Assembly (NCBI RefSeq): GCF_010731535.1
Contig: NZ_AP022581.1
Coordinates: 1,249,952-1,313,951, forward strand
Direction of reading: 5' to 3'
DNA: 64,000 nucleotides
From: Mycobacterium lacus
GTDB taxonomy: Bacteria; Actinomycetota; Actinomycetes; Mycobacteriales; Mycobacteriaceae
Positions within the stretch are counted from its first letter, which is position 1. Every line of letters begins with the position of its first letter. Positions 13,748-22,359 of the stretch are shown in pieces. The notes under the pieces were generated by a model. It was given only the letters and a program-made list of their open reading frames with translations. It was not told the origin of the DNA and did no database searches. The position numbers were made by a program, and so were the translations under genes.

Positions 13748-14448
13748 ACAACGCCACCGCGGGCACGGTACACATACCATCGAGGCCCGCACCTGGGGAA
13801 TTCCGTGACGGCAGCCCTGGGGAATTACGTGACGGTCGACAGAACTCGCCGATCAGTGTCGGACCGCAGTGCGCCACGGTGTCGGCCTCAATCACCCCCG
13901 GCGCCTCTGGCGCCTCCTCAGCGCAGGTTCGGATAGTGATCGAGTTACGCAGCAGCGGTGAGGGTTTGGTCGTCGTGATGCCCTTGATGCGCATCCGGTC
14001 CCGGGCGGGTTTGAGGTAGCGGTCCACGGTCGCCGCGCTCATCGCTTTCAACTCAGCCAATGCCCGCTCGGTGGCAAACGGCCGGTCAAGATCACCGGCC
14101 TCGGAAAGTAGCGGCAGCCACAACCCGAGCATCACAACCAGGTACTTGCCGCACGGCATGCCCATCAACGCCCACACGTGCTCCAGCAGCGCCCTGGCAT
14201 CGTCGCTGAAGCCACGCGGCCGCAGCCTGCGCCCATCGGCCGGCACTGCCGGGTCCGGCAATCCCGGGCCGGTCAGCATCCGGCGAGCTGTCGAGCGGCC
14301 CATCCCCGTAGTAGCCACCACCCGATCCAAGATCTTGCTCTTGTCTGCCCTCAAGGCTCTGCGGTACTGGGCCTGCAGTTTGTTTGTTACCTGCCGTCTC
14401 GCGGCCATGTCGATCTTGCCCTCCACATCAGGCAAGCCTCCCCGGCTA

Positions 14449-14506
14449 CGCGCTCAAACTAGCTGAGGCACCACCACCGGCCACGCGCTCAAACTAGCTG
14501 AGGCAC
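14449..14506 (-). repeat. Right double terminal repeat of the integrase-type element
   Basis: Two identical 23-bp copies of CGCGCTCAAACTAGCTGAGGCAC occur at 14449-14471 and 14484-14506, separated by 12 bp. They are inverted relative to the left pair, with the same spacing, which supports a shared role as transposase-binding sites. Confidence 0.75.
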
Positions 14507-14551
14507 GCCGCTCAATACCTGGTCAGATATTTTCGAACCATGCTGTCTCAA

Positions 14552-15595
14552 CTAACCCTGCCAGAGAGGGAGATGCGGTTAGGGTGAATTTGCCCGCGGC
14601 ACCGTGGTGGTCGGGTCATAGGGGATGCGGTCTTGCCGGCAGCGCCAGATGACCGCGCGTCCAGGCTAGCGCCAGGATGTGTACAGCATGTGGTCTTTGC
14701 CTTCGTGCCGCGTTGTAGATGTTTGCCGCTCAGAGGCTTTCGTGGCGGCTGTTGTCGGCGAAGGTGGTGAGTGCTTGACGGAATGGTCTGTTGCAGGCCT
14801 CGGTGATACACAGCAGCGCCGAGCCCATTGCGGCCCTACCACGGTGGCCGAGCCGCGGTCAGTGCGGCTCCGCGGCCCAGATGGTTTTGGCCGCAATATC
14901 CAAGGTGGGCAACAGATTTGAATACGCGATGACCGTGGCGACAACGAACTCGCCTTCCCGGTGCACCGGGACCGGCTCCGCAGGCGGCGCGAGATGACGG
15001 GCGACCTCGAGACCCGCGCATCCGGCACCGGAGGCCGGGACGGCGCTGCTGGCGTTTGGCCACTGAGCTCGACTGTACCCTCCGTGGCGGTGGCCAGCCC
15101 GCGCGAAAGCCGCAACGACACGCGCACCGTGCCGCGCGTCGGTGCGCCGCCAGCCCGGGTCTGCACGCTGTGGTCGACTAACAGCATCGAGTCGATGACC
15201 TCGATCTGCGGCAGCCCCGCCCGCAATGTCAAACACGGTGCGACGGGCAGACGGCGATGCGCCCGTTGCGCCGCGGGAATGATCGAAGCTGGCAAGCAGT
15301 GCCGCCAAATCAACGGCCTCCCCACATGCGCCGAATGGCGCATTCGACCACGAAACCGCCGAGTCTGTCGTATTCGTTGTGCGTAATGACGATCATGTCC
15401 ACCGAACCGCTATCAAAGTCCCCGGAGTTCGGGAAATCGATTAGTGGTGGCGGGCGAGCGAAAAGCGGAGCAGTCGGTGGAAACCTGGGATATGTTGGCC
15501 CCGGATCACGAGATGATGCGGCGTGCCGCACTTCCCGTTGGTGACTAGGCAATCGGCAGTCGGTATGCGTTGTGTCGTGTTGAGAGGGATGTCAG
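14552..15595. other. About 1 kb without a recognisable gene
   Basis: No intact recognisable gene lies between the IS3 right end and the PE_PGRS start. Minus-strand frames have protein-like stretches that change frame, for example VDMIVITHNEYDRLGGFVVE near 15360-15410, QIEVIDSMLLVDHSVQTRAGG near 15150-15215 and VVATVIAYSNLLPTLDIAAKTIW near 14880-14950. They could be one decayed gene but match no family I know. The last 50 bp before 15596 should hold the PE_PGRS ribosome-binding site (GAGAGGGA near 15581). Confidence 0.4.
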
Positions 15596-15793
15596 ATGTC
15601 GTTTGTGATTGCGGCGCCAGAACTAGCCTCGATTTTTCGCGCTGCTTGATGGGTGGGGTGTGAGCGGGGTTCTGGCCGGCTGGTGACGCCGATTCTGGCA
15701 GGTGGGTGCGACAGGTCGCCGGCTGTCGTGCCGGTGGGCGGGCTTCCTGGGGGCCGGGGTCTTTCGTCTGGTCGGGTCAGGGAGGTCGGGTGG

Positions 15794-17191
15794 TTAGGTG
15801 AAGGCGGCGCGGATGCGAATCCAGGCGGCGGTGATGGCCTTGGCCCAGCGCCAGGTGGCGTCGATGCGCAGGCGAACCTGGCGGGCGCCGCGGGTGATGC
15901 GGGCGGCCACGTGCAGCACCCGGTAGCGGAAGGCGGCGATCTCGCAGCGCGCCAGGTCCGGGTCCTCGGTGAAGCCGATCAGTTTGGTCCAGGCGATCAG
16001 ATCGGTGGCTGCCAGGACGATTTCAAGCCAGGCGGCATTGGCGTCAAAAGCACTGAACGGTAGATTCCGCAGGCCGGTGGCTTTGGCTTGGCGGATGCGG
16101 TCTTCCACCCGGGCGTGTTGGCGGTGGCGCAACTCCAGGCCGGCCAGCTGGCCGGGGATGGCCCCGTCGGCGGTGTCGGTGAGAAACCCGGTGACCCGGT
16201 GGCCGTCAGAATCGGTGAACCGCAACTGGGCGCCGGGGTGCGGGCGCTCCTTGCGTAGGACCAACCGCGTGCCGGCCGGCCAAGCCGACAGATCCACCAG
16301 ATCGGTGGCCTCGGCGACCCAGGCGCCGTCGCGGATGGCGCCGTCGGTGTCGATGGCCGGATACCAGGCATCGGCGTCGTTGAGGATCTCGACAGCGTTT
16401 TGCACGCGGGAGTCGATGACCGCGCCCAAGGAGAACCCCACGTGCGCGGTACGGCAGGCCGCGGCGAACCCGTAGGTGGCCCCGGCCGAATCCGAGCGGA
16501 TCAACACCGCCGGCCCGTCGGGGTTGTCCGGGTCGGGACGGTAGGCCGCCGGTAGCGATTCCAGCGCCTGCTCAAGAACGGTGATGTGGTCGGCGGTGGT
16601 GTTCGAGCCGGCGTTGCCTGCGCGCAGCAACCCGGCCAAGGCCTCCCCGGCGGCGATGTCGGGACGGTCCAAAAACACCAGCAGCGGGTGGAATCCGAAG
16701 GTTTTCTTCCAGGTCGCTGCCGCGTTTTCCTTGTTGTCGGAATGATCAACGCAGATGGTGGCATCGACATCCAGGTGCAGCCACCCACCGTGCTCGGGGG
16801 CCGCCCCGGCCGCCCACGCCTGGGCGCGGGCATGCGCGCGGGCCGCCCGAATCCCCGGCAGATGCGCGGCGTCGATGCGCTCATCAACCAACCGCCACAG
16901 CGTGCTCGTCGAGGCCACCGGCCCGAACGCCTGCTGGCGGTCACCCCACAATGCGCCGACCGAATCGATGCAGTCCGCGCCGTCGGCCACCGCCGCGGCC
17001 AGATCAGCGAACACCACCCCGGGTGCATGCATCCACGGCCCCCGGTAGGTATCGGCCAACACGGCTGTGACCTGCGACGACAGCCCGGTCAGATCGGCGA
17101 CCTCCCGCAGCATGCCCACCCCGGCATGCGACACGACACCGGCACCGTCGGCTGATACTTTCACCCGCGGACCCGCTGCGCTACCGTTCAC
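15794..17191 (-). CDS. IS1380-family transposase
   Basis: A 465-residue DDE transposase. Catalytic acidic residues are likely in LHLDVDATICVDHS, VLIRSDSAGATYGF and ARVEDRIRQAKATGLRN; the last is the hallmark C-terminal Glu region of the IS1380 group. The GTG at 17191 gives MNGSAAGPRVKV. No internal stop or frameshift is seen, and the size matches the family. The 5' flank contains a 10-bp inverted repeat that may affect expression. Confidence 0.92.
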   Translation of the reverse strand: MNGSAAGPRVKVSADGAGVVSHAGVGMLREVADLTGLSSQVTAVLADTYRGPWMHAPGVVFADLAAAVADGADCIDSVGALWGDRQQAFGPVASTSTLWRLVDERIDAAHLPGIRAARAHARAQAWAAGAAPEHGGWLHLDVDATICVDHSDNKENAAATWKKTFGFHPLLVFLDRPDIAAGEALAGLLRAGNAGSNTTADHITVLEQALESLPAAYRPDPDNPDGPAVLIRSDSAGATYGFAAACRTAHVGFSLGAVIDSRVQNAVEILNDADAWYPAIDTDGAIRDGAWVAEATDLVDLSAWPAGTRLVLRKERPHPGAQLRFTDSDGHRVTGFLTDTADGAIPGQLAGLELRHRQHARVEDRIRQAKATGLRNLPFSAFDANAAWLEIVLAATDLIAWTKLIGFTEDPDLARCEIAAFRYRVLHVAARITRGARQVRLRIDATWRWAKAITAAWIRIRAAFT

Positions 17192-17194
17192 TTA

Positions 17195-17264
17195 GAAAGT
17201 GCCTCCCCGCTGGATACTGACGACTTGAAGAAACCTCATTATCCATTGCAGGACAGGCACTTTC
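17195..17264. repeat. 10-bp inverted repeat upstream of the IS1380 transposase
   Basis: GAAAGTGCCT at 17195-17204 and AGGCACTTTC at 17255-17264 are perfect complements separated by 50 bp. They lie between the transposase start and the element tip. They could form a long-loop hairpin or two binding sites for the transposase; the sequence does not say which. Confidence 0.5.
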
Positions 17265-18010
17265 GCTAACTCAACACCGTGTCACGCACAGTTTCGCGAA
17301 AAATCCGGGCTAGTGGCGGCGGCAGCTATGGATTTGGCGAGGATTGGTTCGACGGTCGGCGCCGCCAACGCGGCCGCGCTAACCCCCACGACGACGGTGC
17401 TTGCCGCGGGCGCCGATGAGGTATCGGCGGCTATCGCGGCGTTGTTCGGCGCGCACGCTCAGGGGTATCAGGCGCTGAGCGCCCAAGCGGCGACGTTTCA
17501 TGACCAGTTCGTGCAGGCATTGACCGCAGGTGCGGGCTCGTATGCCATCGCCGAGGCCGTTAACGCCGAGCAGAATCTGCTGAACGCGGTGAATGCGCCC
17601 ACCCTTGCACTGGTGGGGCGCCCGCTGATCGGCAACGGCGCCAACGGGGCCCCGGGAACTGGAGCAAACGGCGGGGACGGCGGGATATTGATCGGCAATG
17701 GCGGGGCGGGCGGGTCCGGCGGGTCCGGCCAAGAAGGCGGGAACGGCGGGGCCGCCGGGCTGTTCGGCAACGGCGGGGCCGGTGGCGCCGGCGGCAACTC
17801 AACCTCTGGAAACGGCGGGGCCGGCGGAAACGGCGGGGCCGGCGGGCTGTTCGGCAACGGCGGCGCCGGCGGCATGGGCGGGCGCAGCAGCCTCGACATC
17901 GGTGGGGCCGGTGGGGCAGGTGGCGTCGGCGGGCTGCTTGGCGTGGGCGGGACGGGTGGCAACGGCGGGCCCGGCCCCACCGGTGGGGTCGGCGGGGCTG
18001 GTGGCGCCGG

Positions 18011-18160
18011 CATGCTGTTCGGCGCGGGCGGTGCCGGTGGCACTGGCGGGTTTGGCGCTACCGGTGGGGCTGGTGGGGCCGGCGGCATGCTGTTCGGCGC
18101 GGGCGGTGCCGGTGGCACTGGCGGGTTTGGCGCTACCGGTGGGGCTGGTGGGGCCGGCGG
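18011..18160 (+). repeat. Exact 75-bp tandem duplication in the PGRS region
   Basis: Units 18011-18085 and 18086-18160 are identical and encode 25 residues each ([20 protein letters not shown]...). A third, diverged unit starts at 18161. Exact identity over 75 bp implies a recent duplication or ongoing slippage. Confidence 0.85.
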
Positions 18161-18782
18161 CATGCTGTTCGGCGCGGGCGGTGCCGGTGGCACCGGCGGG
18201 TTCGGTGTCTCCGGCGGTACCGCCGGAGACGGAGGGGCCGGTGGCAACGCCGGCATGCTCCTCGGCAACGGCGGTGCCGGCGGCGCCGGCGGGTGGGGCA
18301 TTGGCACTGACGGGACCGGTGGGGCCGGCGGGGCGGGCGGCAACGCCGCCATGTTCTTCGGCACCGGGGGCAGCGGCGGGGCCGGGGGGAGCGCCCAGTC
18401 TTTGTTCGGTGGCAATGGCGGGGCCGGCGGGGCGGGCGGCAACGCCGGCATGTTCTTCGGCACCGGGGGCAGCGGCGGGGCCGGGGGGACCGCCGGGCAT
18501 TCCAGCACCACCGGCGCCACCTTCGGTGGGGCCGGCGGTGCCGGCGGCAAGGCCGGGTTAATCGGTGACGGCGGTGACGGCGGGGCTGGCGGTCGGGGTG
18601 GGATCACATCGGGTAGCGTCGGCGGTGACGGCGGCAGCGGCGGCAACGCATGGCTGATCGGCAACGGAGGTAACGGCGGCAACGCCGGGATCAGCACGAC
18701 CACGGGCAACGGCGGCGGCGGCGGTACCGCTGGGCAGCTGTTAGGCCAGAACGGGATGAACGGATTGCCGTAGCCAACGGGT

Positions 18783-19195
18783 CCGCGATGGCTCATTGCT
18801 TTCGGGATGTCCGCCGGCTGGGGCGCCTCGATCCGCATCAGTAAGGCTGGGCCCAGGTGGCGCAGCCGCAGGTATTCGGCGATGACTTCCGCGTCGGCGG
18901 CGTCGGCCTCGGCGTCGGAGAGGACCGCGCACTTACGCCAGGTCTTGATCGCGTTCGGGCTGATTGGCACGACCGAGTGTCCAGCCTCCAGCAGCAGGTC
19001 CACCAGCCGCCCGCTCGGGCGTTCGATTGCGATCGGAATATCCTCCGCCGCAGCGTATTTCGCTAATCGTCGAATCAGGGTGGCGATCCCGTCCGCGGAA
19101 TGGTCGATGGTGAAGCGAGCCACGACCTTGCCTGCTTGGTCGATCACGCACACGGCGTAGGACTCACCAGCCCCGTCGATTCCGACGAAGAACAA
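18783..19195 (-). pseudogene. IS110-family transposase, N-terminal fragment
   Basis: From ATG 19195 the sequence reads MFFVGIDGAGESYAVCVID with the first catalytic Asp of the DEDD (RuvC-like) IS110 family. IAIERPSG supplies the Glu and AEADAADAEVIAEYLRLR the last acidic pair. Homology fades after about 18850, so only the N-terminal third remains. The open frame continues for hundreds of codons only because the antisense strand of the PGRS repeat has no stops. No element ends were found. Confidence 0.7.
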
Positions 19196-19505
19196 CGCGG
19201 CAGGGACGGCGGGAGATAACTCGACTCCTCAACATGGATGAGTGCTTACAATCGCCGTCTGCAAACATCTACTGTGGCATTGGGATGTCGGACAACACCA
19301 CCTTCGCCGTATGCGAAATCCGCGACCATACCGTGGTAGCGCGCCCCGCCCGACGCCCTGCATGGCGGGTGTCAGCATGCGCCAAGGCAGCGCGCCGGAC
19401 ATGTCGCGTGATTCCGACACCGTCCAGGGCCCCGGATTCCGTCTCGCGCGCGATAATTATGAGCCGCACTGACGGTGGCCACCCGCACCAGAAGAAGGTG
19501 ACGAC
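19196..19505. other. Intergenic leader of the decarboxylase gene
   Basis: 310 bp between the IS110 fragment and the next gene. No conserved gene is seen. A short plus-strand stretch (IYCGIGMSDNTTFAVCE, near 19267-19317) faintly resembles an IS110 N-terminus. A purine-rich AGAAGAAGG at about 19490-19498 is a good ribosome-binding site for the ATG at 19506. Confidence 0.45.
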
Positions 19506-22337
19506 ATGACTCGAGACAAGGCCCGCCCGCGACGGCTTCGCGTCTCCGCGCTGGCGGCAGTCGCCAATCCTTCGTACACCCGCATCGACACGTGGAATCT
19601 GCTCGACGACGCATGCCGTCACCTCGCCGAGGTCGACCTCGCCGGGCTGGACACCGCCCACGACATGGCCAAGGTGAAGCGGCTGATGGACCGCATCGGC
19701 GCCTACGAGCGGTACTGGCTGTATCCCGGCGCGGAGAATCTGGCGGCGTTCCGGGCACACCTGGAGAGCAAGTCCACGGTGCGGCTCACCGAGGAGGTGT
19801 CGCTGGCCGTCCGCCTGCTGAGTGAATATGGCGACCGCACAGCGCTTTTCGACACTTCTGCGCCGTTGGCCGACCAGGAGCTGGTGGCCCAGGCCAAACA
19901 GCAGCAGTTCTACACCGTGCTGCTCGCCGACGATGCGCCCGCCACGGCTCCCGACTGCCTGTGCGAACAGCTTCGGGCGCTGCACAACCCGTCCGACGAT
20001 GTCCAGTTCGAGCTCCTGGTGGCCCCCAGCGTCGAGGACGCCATCACCGCCGTCGCGCTCAACGGCGAGATCCAGGCCGCGATCATCCGCCACGACCTGC
20101 CGCTGCGGTCCCGTGACCGGCTGCCGCTGATGAACACGTTGCTGGGCGCCAACGAGGACGTGGTCTCCATCGAGGGCGCCCACGACTGGATCGAATGCGG
20201 TGAGTGGATCAGGGAGCTGCGCCCGCACATCGACCTGTATCTGCTCACCGACGAGTCGATCGCGGCCGGCGACGGCGACGAGCCCGACGTCTACGACCGC
20301 ACGTTCTACCGGCTCAACGACGTCACCGACCTGCACAGCACGGTGCTCGCCGGGCTCCGGAACCGGTTCGCCACACCATTTTTCGACGCCTTGCGCGCGT
20401 ATGCGGCGGCGCCGGTCGGCCAATTTCACGCTCTTCCCGTGGCGCGTGGCGCCAGCATCTTCAACTCCAAATCGCTGCAGGACATGGGGGAGTTCTACGG
20501 CCGCAACATCTTCATGGCCGAGACCTCGACCACCTCCGGTGGCCTGGACTCGCTGCTGGACCCGCACGGCAACATCAAGAAGGCGATGGACAAGGCCGCG
20601 GTCACCTGGAACGCCGACCACACCTACTTCGTCACCAACGGCACGTCAACCGCGAACAAGATCGTTGTGCAGTCGCTGACCCGGCCGGGCGACATCGTCC
20701 TGATCGACCGCAACTGCCACAAGTCGCACCACTACGGCCTGGTGCTGGCCGGCGCCTACCCGTTGTACCTGGATGCTTATCCGTTGCCCCAGTTCGCGAT
20801 CTACGGGGCGGTATCGCTGCGCACGATCAAGAAGGCGCTGCTGGACCTGGACGCGGCCGGGCAGCTGCACAAGGTGCGCATGCTGCTGCTGACCAACTGC
20901 ACCTTCGACGGCGTCGTCTACAACCCGCGGCGGGTGATGGAGGAGGTGCTGGCGATCAAGCCGGACATCTGCTTTTTGTGGGACGAGGCGTGGTACGCGT
21001 TTGCCACCGCCGTGCCGTGGGCCCGGCAGCGGACCGCGATGGTGGCCGCCGAGCATCTCGAGAAGATGTTGGCGTCCCCGGAATACGCCGAGGAATACCG
21101 CGATTGGGCCGCATCGATGGAAGGGGTCGACCGCTCGGAGTGGCTCGACCGCCGGCTGCTGCCCGACCCCAGCCGCGCGCGGGTGCGGGTGTACGCGACG
21201 CACTCCACCCACAAGTCGCTGTCGGCGCTGCGGCAGGCGTCGATGATCCACGTCCGCGACCAGGATTTCAACGCGCTTGCCCGCGACGCGTTCGGTGAGG
21301 CGTTTTTGACCCACACCTCGACGTCGCCGAACCAGCAACTTCTCGCGTCGCTGGACCTGGCGCGCCGGCAGGTCGACATCGAGGGATTCCAACTGGTCCG
21401 GCAGGTCTACGACATGGCGCTGGTCTTCCGCCACCGCGTCCGCAAAGACAAGTTGATCAGCAAGTGGTTCCGCATCCTTGACGAGTCCGATTTGGTGCCC
21501 GAGGAGTTCCGGGCCTCGGCCGTCAGCTCGTACCGTCAGGTCAGGCAGGGTGCCCTGGCCGAGTGGAACGAGGCGTGGCGGTCCGATCAGTTCGTGCTGG
21601 ACGCGACGCGGGTCACCCTGTTCATCGGGGCGACCGGAATGAACGGATACGACTTCCGCGAAAAGATCCTGATGGAGCGGTTCGGCATCCAGATCAACAA
21701 GACGTCGATCAACAGCGTGCTGTTGATCTTCACCATCGGCGTCACCTGGTCGAGCGTGCACTATCTGCTCGACGTGCTGCGCCGGGTTGCCACCGACTTC
21801 GATCGGACCAAGAATGCGGCCAGCGCGGCCGACTGGGCCCTGCACCAGCGCCGTGTTGAGGAGATCACCCAGGACCTGCCGCACCTGCCCGACTTCAGCG
21901 AGTTCGACGTTGCGTTCCGCCCGGAAGACGCCTGCGTGTTCGGCGACATGCGGTCGGCCTTCTACGCCGGCTACGAAGAGGCGGATCGCGAGTACGTGCT
22001 GATCGGCATGGCCGGACGGCGGCTCGCCGAGGGAAAGACGTTGGTGTCCACCACTTTTGTGGTGCCGTACCCGCCGGGCTTCCCGGTGCTGGTCCCGGGT
22101 CAGGTGGTCTCCAAGGAGATCGTCTACTTCCTGGCCCAGCTCGACGTCAAAGAGATCCACGGCTACAACCACGAACTCGGATTGTCGGTGTTCACCCAGG
22201 AGGCGCTGAAGCGGCTGGAAGCCCAGCGGAATGCCGTCACCGCGGCAGGTAAAGCGCTGCCGGCCTTCGAGGTACCGCGGGATGCATCCACCTTGAATGG
22301 CGACCGCGTCGTGGGGGCTGTTGCCGAAGACGCGTGA
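19506..22337 (+). CDS. Orn/Lys/Arg-type PLP decarboxylase, Rv2531c-like
   Basis: A 943-residue fold-type I PLP enzyme. An N-terminal extension of about 330 residues includes a receiver-like domain. The aminotransferase-fold core has TSTTSGGLDSLLDPHG, the TNGTSTANKIV phosphate-binding stretch and the PLP lysine in YATHSTHKSLSALRQ. The C-terminal Orn/Lys/Arg decarboxylase domain (about 770-900) includes VPYPPGFPVLVPG. The family decarboxylates basic amino acids; substrate is not readable here. The gene matches Rv2531c in size and neighbours, VapBC39 downstream. It is separated from nusB by the insertion zone and should depend on its own promoter. Confidence 0.9.
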   Translation: MTRDKARPRRLRVSALAAVANPSYTRIDTWNLLDDACRHLAEVDLAGLDTAHDMAKVKRLMDRIGAYERYWLYPGAENLAAFRAHLESKSTVRLTEEVSLAVRLLSEYGDRTALFDTSAPLADQELVAQAKQQQFYTVLLADDAPATAPDCLCEQLRALHNPSDDVQFELLVAPSVEDAITAVALNGEIQAAIIRHDLPLRSRDRLPLMNTLLGANEDVVSIEGAHDWIECGEWIRELRPHIDLYLLTDESIAAGDGDEPDVYDRTFYRLNDVTDLHSTVLAGLRNRFATPFFDALRAYAAAPVGQFHALPVARGASIFNSKSLQDMGEFYGRNIFMAETSTTSGGLDSLLDPHGNIKKAMDKAAVTWNADHTYFVTNGTSTANKIVVQSLTRPGDIVLIDRNCHKSHHYGLVLAGAYPLYLDAYPLPQFAIYGAVSLRTIKKALLDLDAAGQLHKVRMLLLTNCTFDGVVYNPRRVMEEVLAIKPDICFLWDEAWYAFATAVPWARQRTAMVAAEHLEKMLASPEYAEEYRDWAASMEGVDRSEWLDRRLLPDPSRARVRVYATHSTHKSLSALRQASMIHVRDQDFNALARDAFGEAFLTHTSTSPNQQLLASLDLARRQVDIEGFQLVRQVYDMALVFRHRVRKDKLISKWFRILDESDLVPEEFRASAVSSYRQVRQGALAEWNEAWRSDQFVLDATRVTLFIGATGMNGYDFREKILMERFGIQINKTSINSVLLIFTIGVTWSSVHYLLDVLRRVATDFDRTKNAASAADWALHQRRVEEITQDLPHLPDFSEFDVAFRPEDACVFGDMRSAFYAGYEEADREYVLIGMAGRRLAEGKTLVSTTFVVPYPPGFPVLVPGQVVSKEIVYFLAQLDVKEIHGYNHELGLSVFTQEALKRLEAQRNAVTAAGKALPAFEVPRDASTLNGDRVVGAVAEDA

Positions 22338-22359
22338 CCTCCGGCGCTACCATGATGCC

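Larger units (their letters stand above)
11181..13841 (+). mobile_element. IS21-family insertion sequence with 5-bp target duplication
   Basis: 2661 bp bounded by TGTC tips and the inverted repeat GTCACG(C/T)AATTCCCCAGG: left copy 11189-11206, right copy 13816-13833. Further copies of the AATTCCCC motif lie inside both ends (left near 11223-11264, right 13792-13809), the multiple-terminal-repeat layout typical of IS21. GAACT occurs at 11176-11180 and 13842-13846 as a perfect duplication. Joining the flanks restores the interrupted transposase frame (GEF-ARTL), which confirms the borders. It contains decayed istA and istB. Confidence 0.9.
10502..14408 (-). pseudogene. Integrase-type DDE transposase, interrupted and frameshifted
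   Basis: The N-terminal part (14408 down to 13842) reads MAARRQVTNKLQAQYRRALR, then a helix-turn-helix-like GMGRSTARRML, and reaches VIEADTVAHCGPTLIGEF with the first catalytic Asp. The C-terminal part resumes at 11180 with ARTLTMTDLVTGWTENCS, VIFDSDCGSEFIN (second Asp) and QAHVESKNNHVVR (Glu). The IS21-like element sits between GEF and ARTL with an AGTTC duplication in gene sense. A second lesion near 10802, an apparent one-base deletion, moves the frame before KKAVGYTTTAQGRR. The gene is doubly broken. Confidence 0.8.
10430..14506 (-). mobile_element. Integrase-type (ISNCY-like) insertion sequence, itself interrupted by an IS21-family element
   Basis: Both ends carry two copies of a 23-24 bp motif, GTGCCTCA-N7/8-GAGCGCG, in inverted orientation: left 10430-10453 and 10466-10488, right 14449-14471 and 14484-14506. 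Between them lies one transposase gene on the minus strand with an rve-type DDE core, split by the IS21-like insertion at 11181-13841. Without that insertion the element is about 1.4 kb. The family assignment (ISNCY, IS1202-like) is from remembered resemblance and weak. No clean target duplication is seen at its borders. Confidence 0.65.
8929..14551 (-). mobile_element. IS3-family element carrying two nested insertions
   Basis: A 10-bp inverted repeat, TTGAGACAGC at 8929-8938 and GCTGTCTCAA at 14542-14551, brackets IS3-type orfA and orfB (minus strand) plus two inner elements. Removing the inner insertion (10430-14506) leaves about 1.55 kb, a normal IS3 size, with orfA 67 bp from the right end. 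This supports the reading that the integrase-type element landed in the short leader between the IS3 right end and orfA. No clear 3-5 bp target duplication is visible outside the repeats. Exact tips are uncertain by a few bases. Confidence 0.6.
15627..17309 (-). mobile_element. IS1380-family insertion sequence, intact, CTAG duplication
   Basis: 1683 bp ending in the inverted repeats CCTCGATTTTTCGCG (15627-15641) and CGCGAAAAATCCGGG (17295-17309), which match at 13 of 15 positions. CTAG is duplicated at 15623-15626 and 17310-17313, the four-base duplication expected of the family. It carries a single undisturbed transposase gene, unlike every other element in the window, which suggests a fairly recent insertion into the PE_PGRS gene. 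Confidence 0.92.
15596..18773 (+). pseudogene. PE_PGRS gene split by an IS1380-family insertion
   Basis: The start ATG at 15596 gives MSFVIAAPEL, the canonical PE opening, after a GAGAGGGA ribosome-binding site. The gene is cut after codon 10 by the element at 15627-17309 and resumes at 17313-17314, joining perfectly in frame as [10 protein letters not shown]. The 3' part holds the rest of the PE domain (to about 17600), then Gly-Ala/Gly-Asn PGRS repeats to the stop at 18773. PE proteins use the PE domain for ESX-5 export; the split should block normal expression. Two exact 75-bp repeats lie at 18011-18160. The GTG at 17313 could start a product missing ten residues. Confidence 0.9.

Noticed and set aside
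10430..14506. Target duplication GCC(G)CTCAA around the integrase-type element
   Set aside because: The flanks CCCTCAACGAG and GCCGCTCAATA are similar but not identical, so no duplication is claimed.
14666..15343. 225-codon minus-strand frame
   Set aside because: Long Arg/Ser-rich stretches suggest an out-of-frame reading over most of its length; only part looks coding. Reported as an unexplained region instead.
17498..19195. A 565-codon minus-strand frame rich in proline opposite the PE_PGRS gene
   Set aside because: Only its first third is the IS110 fragment; the rest is the stop-free complement of the Gly-rich PGRS repeat.
19234..19509. 91-codon plus-strand frame before the decarboxylase (IYCGIGMSDNTTFAVCE)
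   Set aside because: Slight similarity to an IS110 N-terminus but too short, without catalytic motifs, and running into the decarboxylase ribosome-binding site.
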